Shown here in pieces: positions 1 through 12,959 of a stretch of DNA of 64,000 bases. Origin of the DNA: Massospora cicadina (Eukaryota > Entomophthoromycota > Entomophthoromycetes > Entomophthorales > Entomophthoraceae); the NCBI GenBank assembly GCA_022478985.1, contig JAKSZP010008054.1:93413-157412 (forward strand), in the 5' to 3' direction. Under the pieces are notes generated by a model. It was not told where the DNA came from. It did no database searches and saw only the letters and a list, made by a program, of their open reading frames with translations. A program made the translations under genes and the position numbers. Within the stretch, counting starts at the first letter, position 1. Each line of letters starts with the position of its first letter.

Positions 1-1498
1 TGAAAAATAATTCTACAAATTTAATCTAATTTCTTGGTAAAGACTGATATTACAAATCTATTGATACATTATATTCTAATTGACCATATCTTTATAACAT
101 TAGTTGTTTAACTACCATGGTCCTTATCATTATTTACTAAATTTCAATAGAAGAAGCAAAATTTTTACTAGAGTCTAAAGGAATGATTAGGCACTTTTAG
201 TCTAATGAGACTCTTATATCCTAAGTACATCTTAGATTAATTCTGGATGTATAATAAGAAAAACAGATTGACATGGTCAACAATTAAGCTAAAAAATAAT
301 GCTTATTTGAGCCACTGGAAGAGAGACAAGATAATAAATAGTTGCCCTTCCTGGGTATTATCATATTAAAATAGGTTTTGATTATCATAATTATATTTAA
401 TAAATAGTTCTAAGATTTTTAACGCAGCAATGGTTGAAATACAATATATTATTAAAATTAAATGGATAAAGCACTTTATCTCATAAATAAAAATCTAAAT
501 TTAGCTTGATTTTGGCCAGCCATCAATGCTAGGAATGCTTAAACTCCTACACTTAAACTGGTTTAGTTTATTTTAACTACATATTTGTTTTATAGTTCTG
601 AGGCACTATCTTTTAAATTTCAGTTTAAAAATTTTATTTTTTTGCTTTAGCCACACTGCCTCATTAGACTTACATAATTTCATAAGTAAATATATATTTA
701 TTTATTATGCTAATTTGCAAAAACTTAAGTTTATTTATAAGTGCCAGTTTAAAGAAAGAAACCATTGACACTGTTGTTAATTTTGGTGGTACATAAGCCA
801 CTCAGGAAGACCTCAAATGAGTTTGTTTTGGCCATTAAATCTCAGCATGTGGGCCATTAGTGAGTAGGTCTTGCAATGCCTGAGATTCCAACTCATAATA
901 TGAGCAGTTTTTCTAGCTTTAAAGTGGAAAGATTACCAAGATTGTTGTTTAATAGAGGTGACTCTCTTACATCATGTTATTTCTTTTACCATTGCAACGT
1001 TTATAAACTTGGGTTGTTCCAAGTGTTATAATTTTGAGGGTAGATATCGCATAAGAAGTCACACAATCTGACCTTAATCTCTAGTTAAGGTAAAGGCTAA
1101 ACAAGACATGTTGGAGTTTTATATGAGAAGACTGCATACAAATATATAAAAAGTTATTCCATTAATGTCAAGATTATACTAAAGTAAAAGTAAAACGAAA
1201 TTTGAAGCTGGCAAAATAGCTATCACATATAAGATGTACTTATAAAGGGCAATAAATTAGTGAGATATTCAGGATCTAAAGGCTTTTATCATAAATTAAA
1301 TTTTAAATTTATAATTTTATTCTATAAGTATAAAAAAATAAACCTTAAGAAAAATAATTTATTTAATTGTTATTAAAACAAAACATAAAACTGGTTAAGG
1401 TCAAATAAAAAAGTTAATTTAAGTAAAAAATGCTGTTTAGCTAATACCATTACAAAGCCTCCTAACAAAGTTCTATTTTTGAAATAATACTACCACCA
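1..1498. other. AT-rich sequence without a recognisable gene
   Basis: No open frame of note and no motif I recognise. The segment is very AT-rich with few CpG. About 780-1060 is less biased and could be an old short retroposon, but I cannot identify promoter boxes or flanking duplications there. Confidence 0.5.
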
Positions 1499-2300
1499 TG
1501 TTGGGATTCCATTTTTGGCTCATTTTTGCTATGCTCAAGAAGCCTGAAAGTCAATACTTGAAGCTATCTAAGATTTACTACAAGTATATTATTCTTTTTA
1601 AAGGGTGCCAAGTCACTGCTAATATCCTGTCAGCTAGAGTATCTATCCTATGGTAAGTACAGCATAATAGACTTATTGAAGTTAAGTAATAGAATGAGAT
1701 TTATAATTAACATAATTATATTGTAGTATAGATTAGGGGTTTTTATATGTCACATATAACAATATAATCCCCAAAAGAAAAAGGACCAGTAAAATTAGTA
1801 GAGAGAAATCCAGATATGAGGCTCTTGGTCAGGAGATGCATTCCAGATGGTATAATGCTTTATAGCATATTTTAATAGGGCAAAAAGATATGTTTAATGT
1901 AATAATTCAGATGAGATTTAGTATCACTTAGGTCAATCTTTTGGAAGATTATTGATACTTACTCTTTTTCATGTTCATCTTAAATTACTGTCTCATGTGC
2001 CACCTTGAGTAATATTCTTCTGAACTTCTTATAATTCTTTATTTTTATTAAGAAGGATTTTGATCTTAGGGTATTTTAGGCTCAAATTGATCTGATGAAC
2101 TTTTCTTAGAATCAGTTTGCTACTACTACCATACTTTTTATGTAAATATCTGAGGAAGCTTCTTTGGCCCTCTTTGTGGGTCTAGGTATTGATCTATCAT
2201 GGAAGTCAAATGGCCAATATTCATCCTATTATGTCCAGTATCCAGATATATGACACTCTGACAGGCTGGAATTATAGTACTATCCCAAAACCTAAAAACC
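1499..2300 (-). mobile_element. LTR-like fragment related to the right-hand Ty3 element
   Basis: This stretch matches 56043-56850 over most of its length, including the opening (TTCCATTTTTG, then CAAGAAGC and GTCAATACTT), the AGAGTAT..ATCCTAT block and the GGCATATTTT..TAGGGCAAA block. The right-hand copy lies just beyond the integrase end of a minus-strand Ty3 element, so I read both as its LTR. It begins TG at 1499, which would be the CA end of a minus-strand LTR. No pol remnants adjoin this copy, so it is a solo LTR or fragment. The right boundary is approximate. Confidence 0.5.
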
Positions 2301-2953
2301 ATAATATTATAAGTTACTCCCATTACATTAACACTATCTAAGCCATTTCAGTGTGGAAATGGACATATGCAACTAAATATAAAAGCATCAGACATTATAA
2401 TATGTATCAAAACCAAGTTTTCTTACCTTATTTCCAGATTATAATCCTAACATAACAGCATAAAAATAGTTAAAAACAGAAAGGACAATCAGTAGAGGGT
2501 TAGTACATCAGTTTTTACATTATTGATTAGTAAGTTAAAGTGAATTATATTAAAAGCATCATGCTATTAAACTGATTGATTTGGAATGAGTTGATTTTCC
2601 TGTGATGAAATAAGATACCATATAAAACTGGATTTTTCCCAAGCACTAGAACCAGAATAGCAAGTGGGGCTTTTTTGCCATAGCATTCTTCATGTAAGTT
2701 AAAAAAAATGCTAATATATATGAAACAGTGTTTCTCAAGATGAGAATTTATTTACATACATCACCTAGTTTAAGGTTAATTGCTGTTATATTATATCTTA
2801 TTGTAATTATATATACTATACATCACATTACATAAAGGACATTTATAAAGTTTTTTATAAAAATATTATATATTTTATCACTTAGTAAATGTTGTATATG
2901 TTTATCATACCTCACTAAATTTTGACTAGTTAGTAAGAGGCAGTTAGATTCTC
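2301..2953. other. AT-rich spacer
   Basis: Nothing recognisable between the LTR-like fragment and the first SINE. Confidence 0.4.
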
Positions 2954-2974
2954 AATATAAAATTAATCACTAAG

Positions 2975-3103
2975 GGTGGTTAGCCGAGTGGGTAAAACTG
3001 CTTCCACCCCTAATGCAGGTTTTGAGTTCAAAACCTGTACTGGCTAGAAAACATTCTTGGTGTGGTATATTTGTCCCGAGGTTGACCCACCTCAAATAAT
3101 TAA
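2975..3103 (+). mobile_element. tRNA-derived SINE, family A, copy 1
   Basis: The head carries a near-perfect RNA polymerase III box A (TAGCCGAGTGGG) and a box B-like GAGTTCAAAACC about 45 nt later, as in tRNA-derived SINEs. The body reads TGTACTGGCTAG then CTTGGTGTGGTATATTTGTCC and ends in the tail GGTTGACCCACCTCAAATAA, shared with other families here. It is flanked by a perfect 21-bp target-site duplication at 2954-2974 and 3104-3124, so the insertion is intact at about 129 bp. Related copies: 4107-4367, 37548-37685 and 51886-52010. Confidence 0.88.
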
Positions 3104-3644
3104 AATATAAAATTAATCACTAAGTACTAGATCATGATACCCTACATATCTTGACAATTAAGTTCACCTATAAACTTAAGTGATATTAGGTTACAACAAG
3201 TGTATCTTTTACATAGAATATAAATTCTACCATATGCAAAATGATACTGAACTTTGACTTTTTTATCAAATCTTATCTATAAATTAATTAGTAATGAAAT
3301 TATAAGCTAAAGCTATTCTTCATGACATGCATATATCAACCAATAAGATAATTACTCGCAGGAAACTCAAGTTTTTACAACATTAAGACCTTCTTTTTTA
3401 ATTAAAAGTCTATCTAGTTTATCTTCAGGATTATAGAGCTATCTAATATAACTGCCAACAGTAGTAGTAATTTGGTGCTTAATGGTATACATATCCACAT
3501 GTTTATATAATTAGGAGTTCACTAAATTGCATATTCTTATCACCTTTATTAGTTTAAAAAGTGCTTTAAATGAAATTATAATGATATTAATTAGGTGTTT
3601 TACTATATACAAATCATTTCTAGTAATAAAAAATTTATCTCCAA

Positions 3645-3937
3645 GGGCTGGTAGGTGTGATGGTAGGGCATACAGCTACCAACCTGAAGTTTTCTGGTTC
3701 AATTACCACCCTTTGCATATCTATCAGGGTGCATTCCAAAGGAAGCTATTGGCAGTTAGTAGGGCTAATACACAAAAACCTTACCCATAACATAACCAGA
3801 AAAATCTGAGTCCCATTCCAGAGTTGGAAAAACTTTCTATGATGGAGTTACCTTGCTAAGGTTTCATGTTGATGTTTGCTTTCTTTCTTTTAGTAATGTC
3901 TGTCCCCTGTTCAGCTTGCCTTGAAATAAAAAGTTTA
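3645..3937 (+). mobile_element. tRNA-headed SINE, family D
   Basis: The head GGTAGGTGTGATGGTAGGGC looks like a tRNA 5' half with box A, and TGGTTCAATTACC about 45 nt later fits box B. The body of roughly 200 bp is unlike families A and B. The 3' end, however, reads GTCTGTCCCCTGTTCAGC then TTGCCTTGAAATAAA, the shared tail also seen in the gag-only retroposons. TTATCTCCAA at 3635-3644 and 3938-3947 is the likely target-site duplication, with a small indel beside it. Confidence 0.7.
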
Positions 3938-4106
3938 TTATCTCCAAAGAAAAAATGTTCTATCCTTTAATTGAACTGATTTTATCCAGAAAAGCTATAT
4001 TTGATAATAAAAAACTGTAGCTATTAGTCAGAGACATTTTAAGTATAATCATTAATTAGTAAATGTTATTCTGAGTCTATATTATTAATTAACAAGTACC
4101 TGTGGC

Positions 4107-4367
4107 AAGGGTGGTTAGCCTGGCAGGTAAGCTGCTTCCACCCTAGTGCAGGTTTCAAGTTTGAAACCTTTACTGGCTAGAAATTTCTCAGTGTGGTATA
4201 TTTATCCCAAAGCCAACCCACTTCAAATATTTTTAAGAAGGTTGGTTAGCCAGGCAGGTAAAACTGCTTCCACCCTAGTGCATGTTTTATGTTTGAACCC
4301 TATACTGGGTATAAAGTTCTTGGTGTGGTATATTTGTCCCAAGGTCAACCCACCTCAAATATTTAAA
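4107..4367 (+). mobile_element. Dimeric family A SINE
   Basis: Two family A units lie head to tail (about 4107-4230 and 4231-4367). Each has the tRNA-like head GGTTAGCC(T/A)GGCAGGTAA, the body ending GTGGTATATTT(A/G)TCCC, and the CCAACCCAC / TCAACCCACCTCAAATATTT tail. The pair is flanked by one perfect 16-bp duplication, aacaagtacctgtggc, at 4091-4106 and 4368-4383. No duplication separates the units, so the dimer was probably inserted in one event. Unit 2 has a damaged box B. Confidence 0.85.
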
Positions 4368-4383
4368 AACAAGTACCTGTGGC

Positions 4384-5620
4384 TTTTCATGAAAATTTTG
4401 TACATGCTTTTGATGTAACTATCAAGTTGGTATAAAGATGATGCTACATCTTTAGTATAAATGCCCATATTCTAAGCAATAAAATAAAAAGGTAAAGCAA
4501 TAGTTCTATCATTTGTGTTTTCTCAATATCAAATCAAAATAAAAAAGTAACTTAGTATCAACATGTAGCAACACAAGTTGATGAAGTAATCATCTTCATA
4601 CAATACATATATAGTATTAATTACAAATAATATATAAACAAATACAAATTATATAAAATTAACAAAAAAGACATAGATACCATATTACTGATTATCACCA
4701 TATAGTTTTCAAGGAAGTAATCATGTGCAAAGCCACAGGGTTAAAAATGAGGTTTTGCAATAACTTTGGTTCTTATCTATTGTTATCTATAAAGTGATCC
4801 CTTTCATTAGGTACCTGCTGTAATCAAGTGCTTATGTTTAGTGAAATACCTGAAACCTAATAAACATTTGAATTACCTTTCTAATTATCAAATATAGAAA
4901 TATTGAGTTTCTTTATCATGATGACCCTCTGTTGGGTTGAGGGATATTTATAATGAATAACAAAATAAAATGGAAACCACTGGAATATAGTTTGGTTATT
5001 GGTCACATTTCTTTTGAGTAGAATATCAAGTTCAGCTTAAAACTTCAGTGGATACTGTTTTCATAATTGCACTGCTATGAACATGCAAAGTTATGTTTTA
5101 ATTAGTTCATTAGAAACTGAGATTACTATGAACTATGTAGATCCCTTAGATATATTTTTCTTTAATTATATAGATAATTGATTAAATAGACAAATGGGCA
5201 ATAAATAGTGAACTTGTTATATAGAGTAAAAATTGACATCTTGATCTCAATTTGAGGAAGGCAGGGGATGAATGCAAAATGAATTTAAAATCTCTATAAA
5301 TATCATTTAGAACATATATAAGTTTTTCAGCCTCCCTAAGAACGTGGGTTTAAATAAAGATTGGCCATTCTATTATCACAAAGCATTTTTCAATTTATTT
5401 TACTTTTTTTACCCTACCATTACCAAATAAAAGTAGAGAACCTAGCGCTGGGTACCTGCTGAGTGTGTAAAGTTTGGTAAAAATTGGTTTTTAGTTTCTG
5501 AGATTACTGCAAATAACCTAGTCCCACTAGAACATTATCAATATTGATTGCAATAAAGGTATTCAATATTTATAGTAATATTATCTTTTTTATAATTGTA
5601 TATATAAAAAAGCTAGTTTG
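4384..5620. other. AT-rich sequence without a recognisable gene
   Basis: No coding pattern, promoter boxes or repeats I can relate to the rest of the window. Confidence 0.4.
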
Positions 5621-5624
5621 TTTA

Positions 5625-5915
5625 CAAAATGCACTAAAAAGTATTAAATAATTGAGAAAATTATAATACTCAATAAAACCCTTTTTGAAGTCAGCACCAT
5701 ATTTTAAAGTGACTTATATTAGCCATTTATAATATATACTCAGCACTGTATATTCCAAGTTGCTTTTAGTTTACACTTAGACCTAACCCAACATAAGATC
5801 TAAGTTGTGTTTGTGAGCAAAATTATATAAGTCAAGTTGTAATATGGCACCACCTTCAAAAGGGTTTTATTGAGTATATATAATTTCTCAACTATTTAAT
5901 ACTTTTTAGAGCCTT
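5625..5915. repeat. Inverted-repeat module M, copy 1
   Basis: The segment begins CTAAAAAGTATTAAATAATTG and ends with its complement, CAACTATTTAATACTTTTTAG. The match continues inward for about 85 nt on each side, through the CTCAATAAAACCC and TGAAGTCAGCACCATATT blocks. It resembles a MITE with long terminal inverted repeats. Other copies: 37008-37315, 49215-49530, and half copies at 31130-31236 and 37316-37500. It is embedded in module E, so it may be the palindromic end of a larger element rather than an independent MITE. Confidence 0.75.
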
Positions 5916-6499
5916 TTTAGAAAACTTTTTAAAAAATGTTTAGAGGAATTTTTTTAATAAAAAAAATTTTAATCCCAGTTCTTTTTCCCCAAAGAAAATT
6001 TAGTAAATCTTAAAAGTGGTTCTTTTTCCCAATTTTATTTCAAAGACACTATCTCTATATATCATTTTATAAAAAATCACTATTTCTATATAAACATAAA
6101 AATCATTGTACATATTTTATATAGTATCTCATAAACAAATATACTAATAATTCATTTTATTAAATTTAATTGATTTTATTGGTCAAAATATGCTAAATTT
6201 ACTAATTTTTATCTACAATAACTCATTTTATCAAATTTATTTGATTTTACAGGCTAAATTATGCAAATAAATAAGCATCTATAATGATGCAAGCTCATCA
6301 TGCTATGATCTCATACTTGCCTGGATTTTGAACATAACCTTCATTTATAGGATATGTGTCATGTCAAAAGTTAATTTGAAGCTTTTGCTTCACCAATGCC
6401 AAAATCAAGTTTATCCTGCAATGAACTATTCCCACAATTGAATTACTTCACTTCCAGTCCATTTTAATACATACTAAATTACTGGTCAATTACTGGACC
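5916..6499 (-). repeat. Repeat module E, copy 1
   Basis: Read on the minus strand it matches 36353-37007 and 48728-49214: AAAATGGAC(T/C) start, GTTCATT..GGATAAA, GGTGAAGCAA, TATGTTCAAAAT, then two or three repeats of a unit of about 68 bp (GTAGAT..AGTAAATTT..TTTGACCAATAAAATCAA), then TATATAGAAATAGT and GGGAAAAAGAACC. No coding potential. Its right edge runs into the linker that precedes module F and the target site of the first LINE. Confidence 0.7.
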
Positions 6500-6513
6500 A
6501 ATCCTTACAAAAG

Positions 6514-9500
6514 AAACATTTTTCTTGCTGAGCCCACTTTTTAACAAAAAAGTAAACTTATTAGTCCAGAGAAAATAAGCCTTTCTGTTATTGTGCTACT
6601 GCATCTATAAAGCAGCACCCCATGGACATCAACCTCAGCGTAAGTAGGACTCTTTCCCATCAGTTCTTAGCACAAAGAAATAGACAGTTTACTTAATCAT
6701 AAACAGTCTCTTTTTACCTAAAAAATAAAAAAGCCTACTGCAATTATTAATAAACCTGCAGGCCAACCTTCCGCCAACGCTGCCAAAAAATATTTTGGCA
6801 ACATGCCCACTCAGATCAAACTAAAATGGACCAACTCCAGTGCCTAAGAAGCTTACTATTTTAATAAATAAAAACTTTGCCAACCATGCTGAAAAGGAAA
6901 GAGAATATTCCAGATAGCTTCCCGCTGCTGATACCCACAAAGCTGTTGTCAAAAATACTTGATTGCATCAAGGCAAATTGGCAACCTTCCCAGCGTATAT
7001 CACTCCTATTAATTTTAAAATGTCACCAATGAAAGTATGAACCTCAGAGAAACTAAACGCCACCCACCTGGGCTGCAAGAACTCCCCTATGGTAGATTTA
7101 CCAGTTGAAGCCCTAGTAAGCCCATTGTACTTAGTAAAGGGAGATCTGAGGGGTGCAGTGAATTTAAGTCAATCACTCTCAGGGATATCCCCCTACAGAT
7201 CTTAACCTGGCTGCAGGAACAATTATTACAAAAAAGTGTTAAATAAAGATCCAAATAATGTTTCAATCTCATTGGGATTAACTTCAACACAATCTGAAAA
7301 AGCTTTCCTACCAAAATTTTCAGGCTGAATCCCCAATAAATCACCAGTCAGGTTTTTGCAATGCCAGCCAAAAACCAATCAGCTCACCCACCAAAATTGT
7401 TGGGCAGCATCCCTGACAAAATTCAGTCTGCAGGGAAGACTATCCCCACTCACACTCATTACAATCACTTGGACAACTTATTGGATGTAACCAGAATGCT
7501 GTACAGTAGTGTCAGGTACTGAGTCCAACAGATTAGACACCTAGGCAACTTCATCAAGAAAATTAAAAATTCTGCCTGAGGGATCTTCTGCCTCCACCAT
7601 GGTCAATTCAACATCACAGGCACCTATGAAATACACACCCATACAGAAAAATATGCTAGTGCACCGTGGCATGTCCTCTCACAAAATTGACAGTGGAAAG
7701 CACTGCAGTTCCCATACTCTATGGCAACTCAGTGGATCTCAAAAGACATTTTGCCTGCCATTGCTTACATATGGAGAGATCATAAATTCTCCACTGGGGC
7801 CACTAAATTCTGGCTCAATACACAATTATCACTGTACATGGCGGTATTTTTCGAATCATTTCAGGCTCAAACTGAAAACACACTTGAGTGGATGAAGATT
7901 CCACTCAATCATTAACTCATTGAGGCCGCCATCTGATAAGACCTGAAGCCCATGGATGCTAAAGTCTGCATGAATGCCTGAATCAATCTCTACAACGCAA
8001 TGGAGTATAATAAAGGCGTATCAGCGGTATTTGCACATATCATTGGGAGCTGAGCCTCCTTCCATCAGAGCTTACCAAATATGTGAGTTTCCAAACGTTT
8101 TGATTGCCCTCAAATGGTCTTGCCATACCATCCCAGTTGAAATAGCACAGGAGTGGTATAACACCACGTTCTCCCCAGAGGGAGGCTCTACCGTAAGTTG
8201 CAGCCAGATTCAAGGCTATCAAAGCCTTGCACTGGTCATACACCCACATTCCGCCGGTGACTGCATCCAAACTGATCAAGGCAGTTTAGACAAAGGAGAA
8301 GGCGGTAATATGGGGTCCTTCCAGGACTAGTCTCCAGAAGAGGCCATCAACTGGTGCACCAATGGGTTTACCCTTTGGAAATGAAATACTGGTTCCACGC
8401 AGGCGCCAGTATCATGAAGGTTTGAGAGTGGGCGGACCTGGGGGTAATAAGGCCACAAAACTCTCTGTGGCTGCGCATTCCCCCTTTTAAAATGGAAATC
8501 TGGTGAGACTTCAACACACTTGCTGAGGCAACTTACTGATACTCTGCATGGTTCATCCCTGAATCCGCCAAACTGTGGATTGAACATGAAGTTTATCCAC
8601 AAGAAGCAGCAGCAATGAAGGGGGTCAAGCCTCCTGACCTCAGATGAAAGTGGTTTAAAGTGGGCATTTGCATCAAAACCATCTGTGACTGGAAACAGTC
8701 ATTTCTGGAGCCATCCGTTGCCACCCTATATGCTGCTGAAGGATTTGCTCCCACATAGGCATTCCAGTGGAGTGAAGCGGACACGCCTGCTGCCATGGCA
8801 AGGATCTTTGCTGACAGTGGCTGGAACAGTGTCACAGTGAGGGACTGGTGTCAGTACAACTCAATTGCGCTGGAAGCTCTTCAGCAGTACCTGAACCCAA
8901 TGTGCAGGCCTGAAGCCGCCCTCCTTTGTTACTGGCTGGAGGTTTTGCCAGCCGAAGCCCTTGGCTGGAAACACTTGTAAATTGGAGCGCAGATGGCCAA
9001 GAGCATTATTTAACATGGTATTAACATATGCCAAGTTAAAGCATTCTTGAACCAGGGGTTTAGCCTTAATGAATCGCTCAGTTGGATTATGAAGGGTAAA
9101 ACCCCTGCTGACGCACTGAAATCCTCAATTAAAAAACCAAGTTGTACACAAGCAACAGTCCAAACTGACAAGAACTCATGTACGTGGCTAGAAGCCACAT
9201 TATTTGCATCCACTAAATTATCAGTGATGTCTTTAAGGGATCGCCACGCACCCAAGTCATACCTGAAAGATGCCATCTGAATCCACTTGCAGCTTGTGGA
9301 GGATGAAGAGTAGTCTGGCTTGATAATGGCGATCTACCACAAGCTTGACGAGGTCTTAACGGGTGGGGACTCTGACCATCACTAGGTACCCAAAAATGGG
9401 TACATAAACACTGCAATCCTAGGCAAGCTTAACCGGAAGAAGCTCCTCTAGGTCAGTATTAAATATAAAGGCGTATACCTGCAAACAGAACACCCTTTAT

Positions 9501-10651
9501 GTGAACCAGAACACCTGGCGGGTCACTTTTCAGAACCTGCTGATGGACGGGAAAGAGAATGGGTACATGAGGCGATCCATACTGGCTTCTCATACTATAG
9601 GCAAGTTCAGGAACTTAGGCAGCTGGAAGCAATTAGTTCACTAAGTGCCTTCGCCCTCAGACCAAGGAGGCGCTCTATAAGCTAGCCCCAAGATTGAAGT
9701 CAAATAGAATCTCCCTGCCCAGATTCATCCGCCTCTCCAGCTCATCTGAGTCATCTACATGGAACAGGAAGACACAAAGCAGGTATGCCGGTTCTGCTAT
9801 CAGACCAGCCACATGATGGCCCAGGGTCACCGCAAGAAAAGGGAAACCCCTCACAAATATGCCTATGACTCTGTAGACAGAGTCACCAAAAATGGGATGG
9901 AACTTTTCTCCGCACTGAAGCCAAGTGGTGGATACCATGCAACCTTACAGAGGCCGCAGACATAAAGCGCCAGCAACAGGAACTGGATGTTACCCATAAG
10001 GAAACATGGGAGTGGAAGGCTGCTAAGAAATCTGAAGCGGATGATGAATCCTTTATGAACCCTAATCCTGAGGCTTATAAAAATGGATGAGGAGATGGGT
10101 CCTGACCCAGATGTGATCTGCAAATCTCAAGCAGAGTGGAAGGTTTGAGAAGAGGAGCGCTGTCAGAAAGCCTTTCAAAAGAAATTTCCCAAGAAGGGCC
10201 ACGCATTGTGAATATAAAGAATTTGGCCCTTAATCTTGAAAGATCAAAATTGGGTAAGAAAGCAGGCTGCAAATTTTTAACAAAAAAATCACATGCTGTT
10301 ACCCAACCTTTCTCTGAAATTGCTATACCAATAAAGAAGGCTAAACACACCCCAGCAAAAAAGACAATTTACGCCAACAAAACCAATAGCAGGTCCAGCA
10401 ATCAATTAGCAAATGTTGCAGATACTCCATTTAGTCTGAAGTGGTGAAGTTGCTCCCTAAGTTGGTAATAAAAACTGTCCTCTTTACCAATCAACATTGA
10501 GACAAGGATGAACAAAGAATTTCCGGTGCATAAAATGACCAGCATTATGATATCTGTTCCCTTCAACCAACCACATAAAGTGCCCATTACCCCGCGCTCA
10601 CCATCAGCAATTACTGCCACCAAAACACCTACAATATCTCATGATTCAATC
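6514..10651 (+). pseudogene. LINE 5' UTR and degraded ORF1 (gag-like)
   Basis: No frame is open for long, but pieces can be followed, and they match the second LINE on the other strand. For example, the piece at about 8640-8850 (ICDWKQSF, AFQWSEAD, GWNSVTV) corresponds to 43976-44206. A zinc-knuckle-like motif, CRFCYQTSHMMAQGH, lies near 9786-9830; its last ligand is His or lost, unlike the usual CCHC. ORF1 proteins of this LINE group bind RNA and chaperone cDNA synthesis. The 5' end has a near-palindrome (CACTTTTTAACAAAAAAGT) that matches the other two LINE copies. About 9960-10640 is the degraded C-terminal part. Confidence 0.7.
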
Positions 10652-11225
10652 TGTTATAAATTCAGTGGTATATTGAAGATATGCTGAATGGGTTTTGCAC
10701 AAGATTAAGTCCACTGAGCAATATGACCAATGATATGAAGATCTTCATTTTTGCAAAAATGTAATAAACTTAATAAATATGGAGCAATTTCCCCAATCAT
10801 AATCTTTTATTTAATTTATTATCTACAGCAGATCCTTGCTGTTCCGCTCGCTCTCTTCTACTAACAATCCTCCTCTTTCAATCTTCTCATATTGCTTATA
10901 TATCAGCGACTTCAGTCAACACCAACCCTTTTGCTTAGACTATTTGTTTCACCATATTCTCATTGAATTCTGGCAGAGTTTGCTATTTATTGAAATCACT
11001 ATTGCCTTAGTTCAAGGTGATCCACTCATTATTTGTTGTGTGTTGACATCACTTTATCACCTGAATTGGAGGTGATCCACTAAACATTTTATTGAAGCTC
11101 AATATCACCCTATCTCCTTATTTCAAGGCGCACTCATCAATATTATCATATTCCTCAGTTTGGCCAGTCTCACCCATTCTGCCAAAAATACTTAAAACTT
11201 ATTGTCCAGTAATATCAGAATCACA
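10652..11225 (-). repeat. 3' LTR of the outer Ty3 element
   Basis: 574 bp, matching 24023-24598 throughout (for example CAGCAGATCCTTGCTGTTC and GCTCTCTTCTACTAACAATC). On the minus strand it begins TGTGATTC and ends TTATAACA. The likely purine tract of the element, AAGGGGG on the minus strand, lies just inside at about 11231-11238. Confidence 0.85.
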
Positions 11226-11699
11226 GCATTACCCCCTTAACTGGACAATAAGTCTCATATCGTTTTACTTTTGAAGGAAATTTGAGTGCACTAAGTTAAT
11301 GATCCATCCACTCTTGGGGTCCTTAATAGTATAGCGTCCACGCCTGTCTTCTCAATAATTTCAAATGGGCCAATCCAAATGCTGGCCAACTTGTGCTTCC
11401 TTCTAAACCCATGTTGGTCATGGAATAGAACCATGTCTTCATCTTTGGACTAAGCTAACCTGCTACGCTGCACCTGATTAGTAGCCTGATTTTTTATAAT
11501 TTTGGCTAAACTGAATGAGTATGCTTCAGTTTTCATCTTGATCAGCATATTTGTTAAATTAATCAAGTAGCGTTGTGTCCTTTCTGCCAGTATCTTCCAC
11601 ACAAGCATAAAGCAATGCTGGAAGAGCTAGGTGACATCAGTATATTAACTGGAAGGGACTCTTCACCCTGTCAGAATTATAACTAATATTGTAAGCAAA

Positions 11700-12400
11700 G
11701 ATGGTGGTGTAAAGGAGGGAACTTCACTCTGAAGGTCAATATGCTACCAATTTGTGCAGTATAATTATAAGGTCCCATTGACTCATTCAACCATCCCATT
11801 GGATTCTGAGTGGTACGGGGTTGTCAAAAACAATGTGAATGGCCATCAGCTCATTTATCTTTGGAAGGATGTGGGAAGTAAAGTTAGTTCCATTATTAGT
11901 AAGAATGAACTAAGGGAAGCCATTATGCTGAATAATGCATTCCATGATGAACTTGGCCACTGTTACCACCCCCAAATCCTTGATCGCCTGTGCTTCTACC
12001 CACCAAGTCAAGTGGTTGATCGCCACCAGAATGTATTTGGACCAATTAGCTCCTGTTGGCTGAGGGCTACCAACATCAAGGGAAACCATATGCCAATAAA
12101 AATGTGGTTTCACTATTATGAAGTCTTCTGGCAGAACGGCTTTTTCACTTGGCACTGATGGCAGCAGGAAATGGTTTCAAGAACATCAAAGTTCATGCTC
12201 TCACAATAGTACTGAGGTTGCAACAATTCCAGGGTCTTACAGACTCCACCATGTCCAACTGCTAGATGGGCGCTCGTCTTAATATTTGGTCAAGTGGAAG
12301 GCCTGAGGATATTCATGGTAGTGTCTCATATCCTCTTGTACAATTCAGCGTTTTTCTGGAACATATTGGCCCTTATTCCGTCTAATACCCTGATGACTTG
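11700..12400 (-). pseudogene. Integrase remnant of the outer Ty3 element
   Basis: The frame at 11910-12155 reads FYWHMVSLDVG, then KYILVAINHLTWWVEAQAI and AKFIMECIIQHNGFP. This is the conserved start of a Ty3 integrase catalytic core (W-H-x-D.., YILVAIDHLTRWVEA). After a shift, LTNNGTNFTS follows near 11880-11915. The family has S-D-N-G here, so the second catalytic Asp reads Asn. The copy is non-functional. Confidence 0.8.
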
Positions 12401-12449
12401 AGGCGGTTCATCATCATTTTTCCCGCTGATCATTTTGATATACATTATG

Positions 12450-12874
12450 TCACTGAGATCTGCCATAACGGCAATGGTTTGTAATCTCAATAAGCAATCC
12501 GCGTCTTGGTGTTTTTCTCCAGGTTGGTGGAGGATTTCAAAGTAATAAGCCTGCAGCTTAAGAGCCCATTGTGCTAGACGCCCATCAGGGCCTCTGAGAT
12601 TCTGCAACCAGCGTAATGACGCAGTATCTGTTATTACTTTAAACTTTGCCCCATACAAATATACCCTAAATGGTTTGTATGTGTAGATCACCGCTAAAAA
12701 CTCCCACTTGGTCACGGTGTAATTTCGTTCATGGCAGTTTGAGCTATGACTGCAGTATGCAACTGAATCCCCCTCCCCTTCTTCATCTTGTTGGAATCTA
12801 AACTTCCCTGATGATGGAAAGGGATGCATCTGTCTGTACAATAGAAACTTATCAAAAAACAGGTAGCGTAGCAC
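12450..12874 (-). pseudogene. RNase H remnant of the outer Ty3 element
   Basis: The open part reads SVAYCSHSSNCHERNYTVT, then KWEFLAVIYTYKPFRVYLYG, FKVITDTASLRWLQN and RLAQWALKLQAYYFEILHQ, then PGEKHQDADCLLR. These are in order the Ty3 RNase H motifs (E-x-N-Y, K-E-x-L-A-V-V, TDHxSLxWL, HxxGxxNxxADALSR). In the family the last motif has Asn before ADALS; here it reads QDADCL. Confidence 0.85.
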
Positions 12875-12959
12875 CAGAGCATTTTTTAATGCTGTCTAAA
12901 GGTTATCAAAGTAGTGCTGATGGCATTTCGTCCATTTGAACACATAATCCTTTTTTAAT

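Noticed and set aside
2980..3060. A functional tRNA gene.
   Set aside because: The anticodon arm and acceptor stem do not close; several copies with the same non-tRNA body and target duplications show it is a SINE.
7599..9965. Many small frames on both strands between 7.6 and 10 kb taken as separate genes.
   Set aside because: They are fragments of one degraded LINE ORF1 or its opposite strand; matching pieces occur in order in the second LINE.
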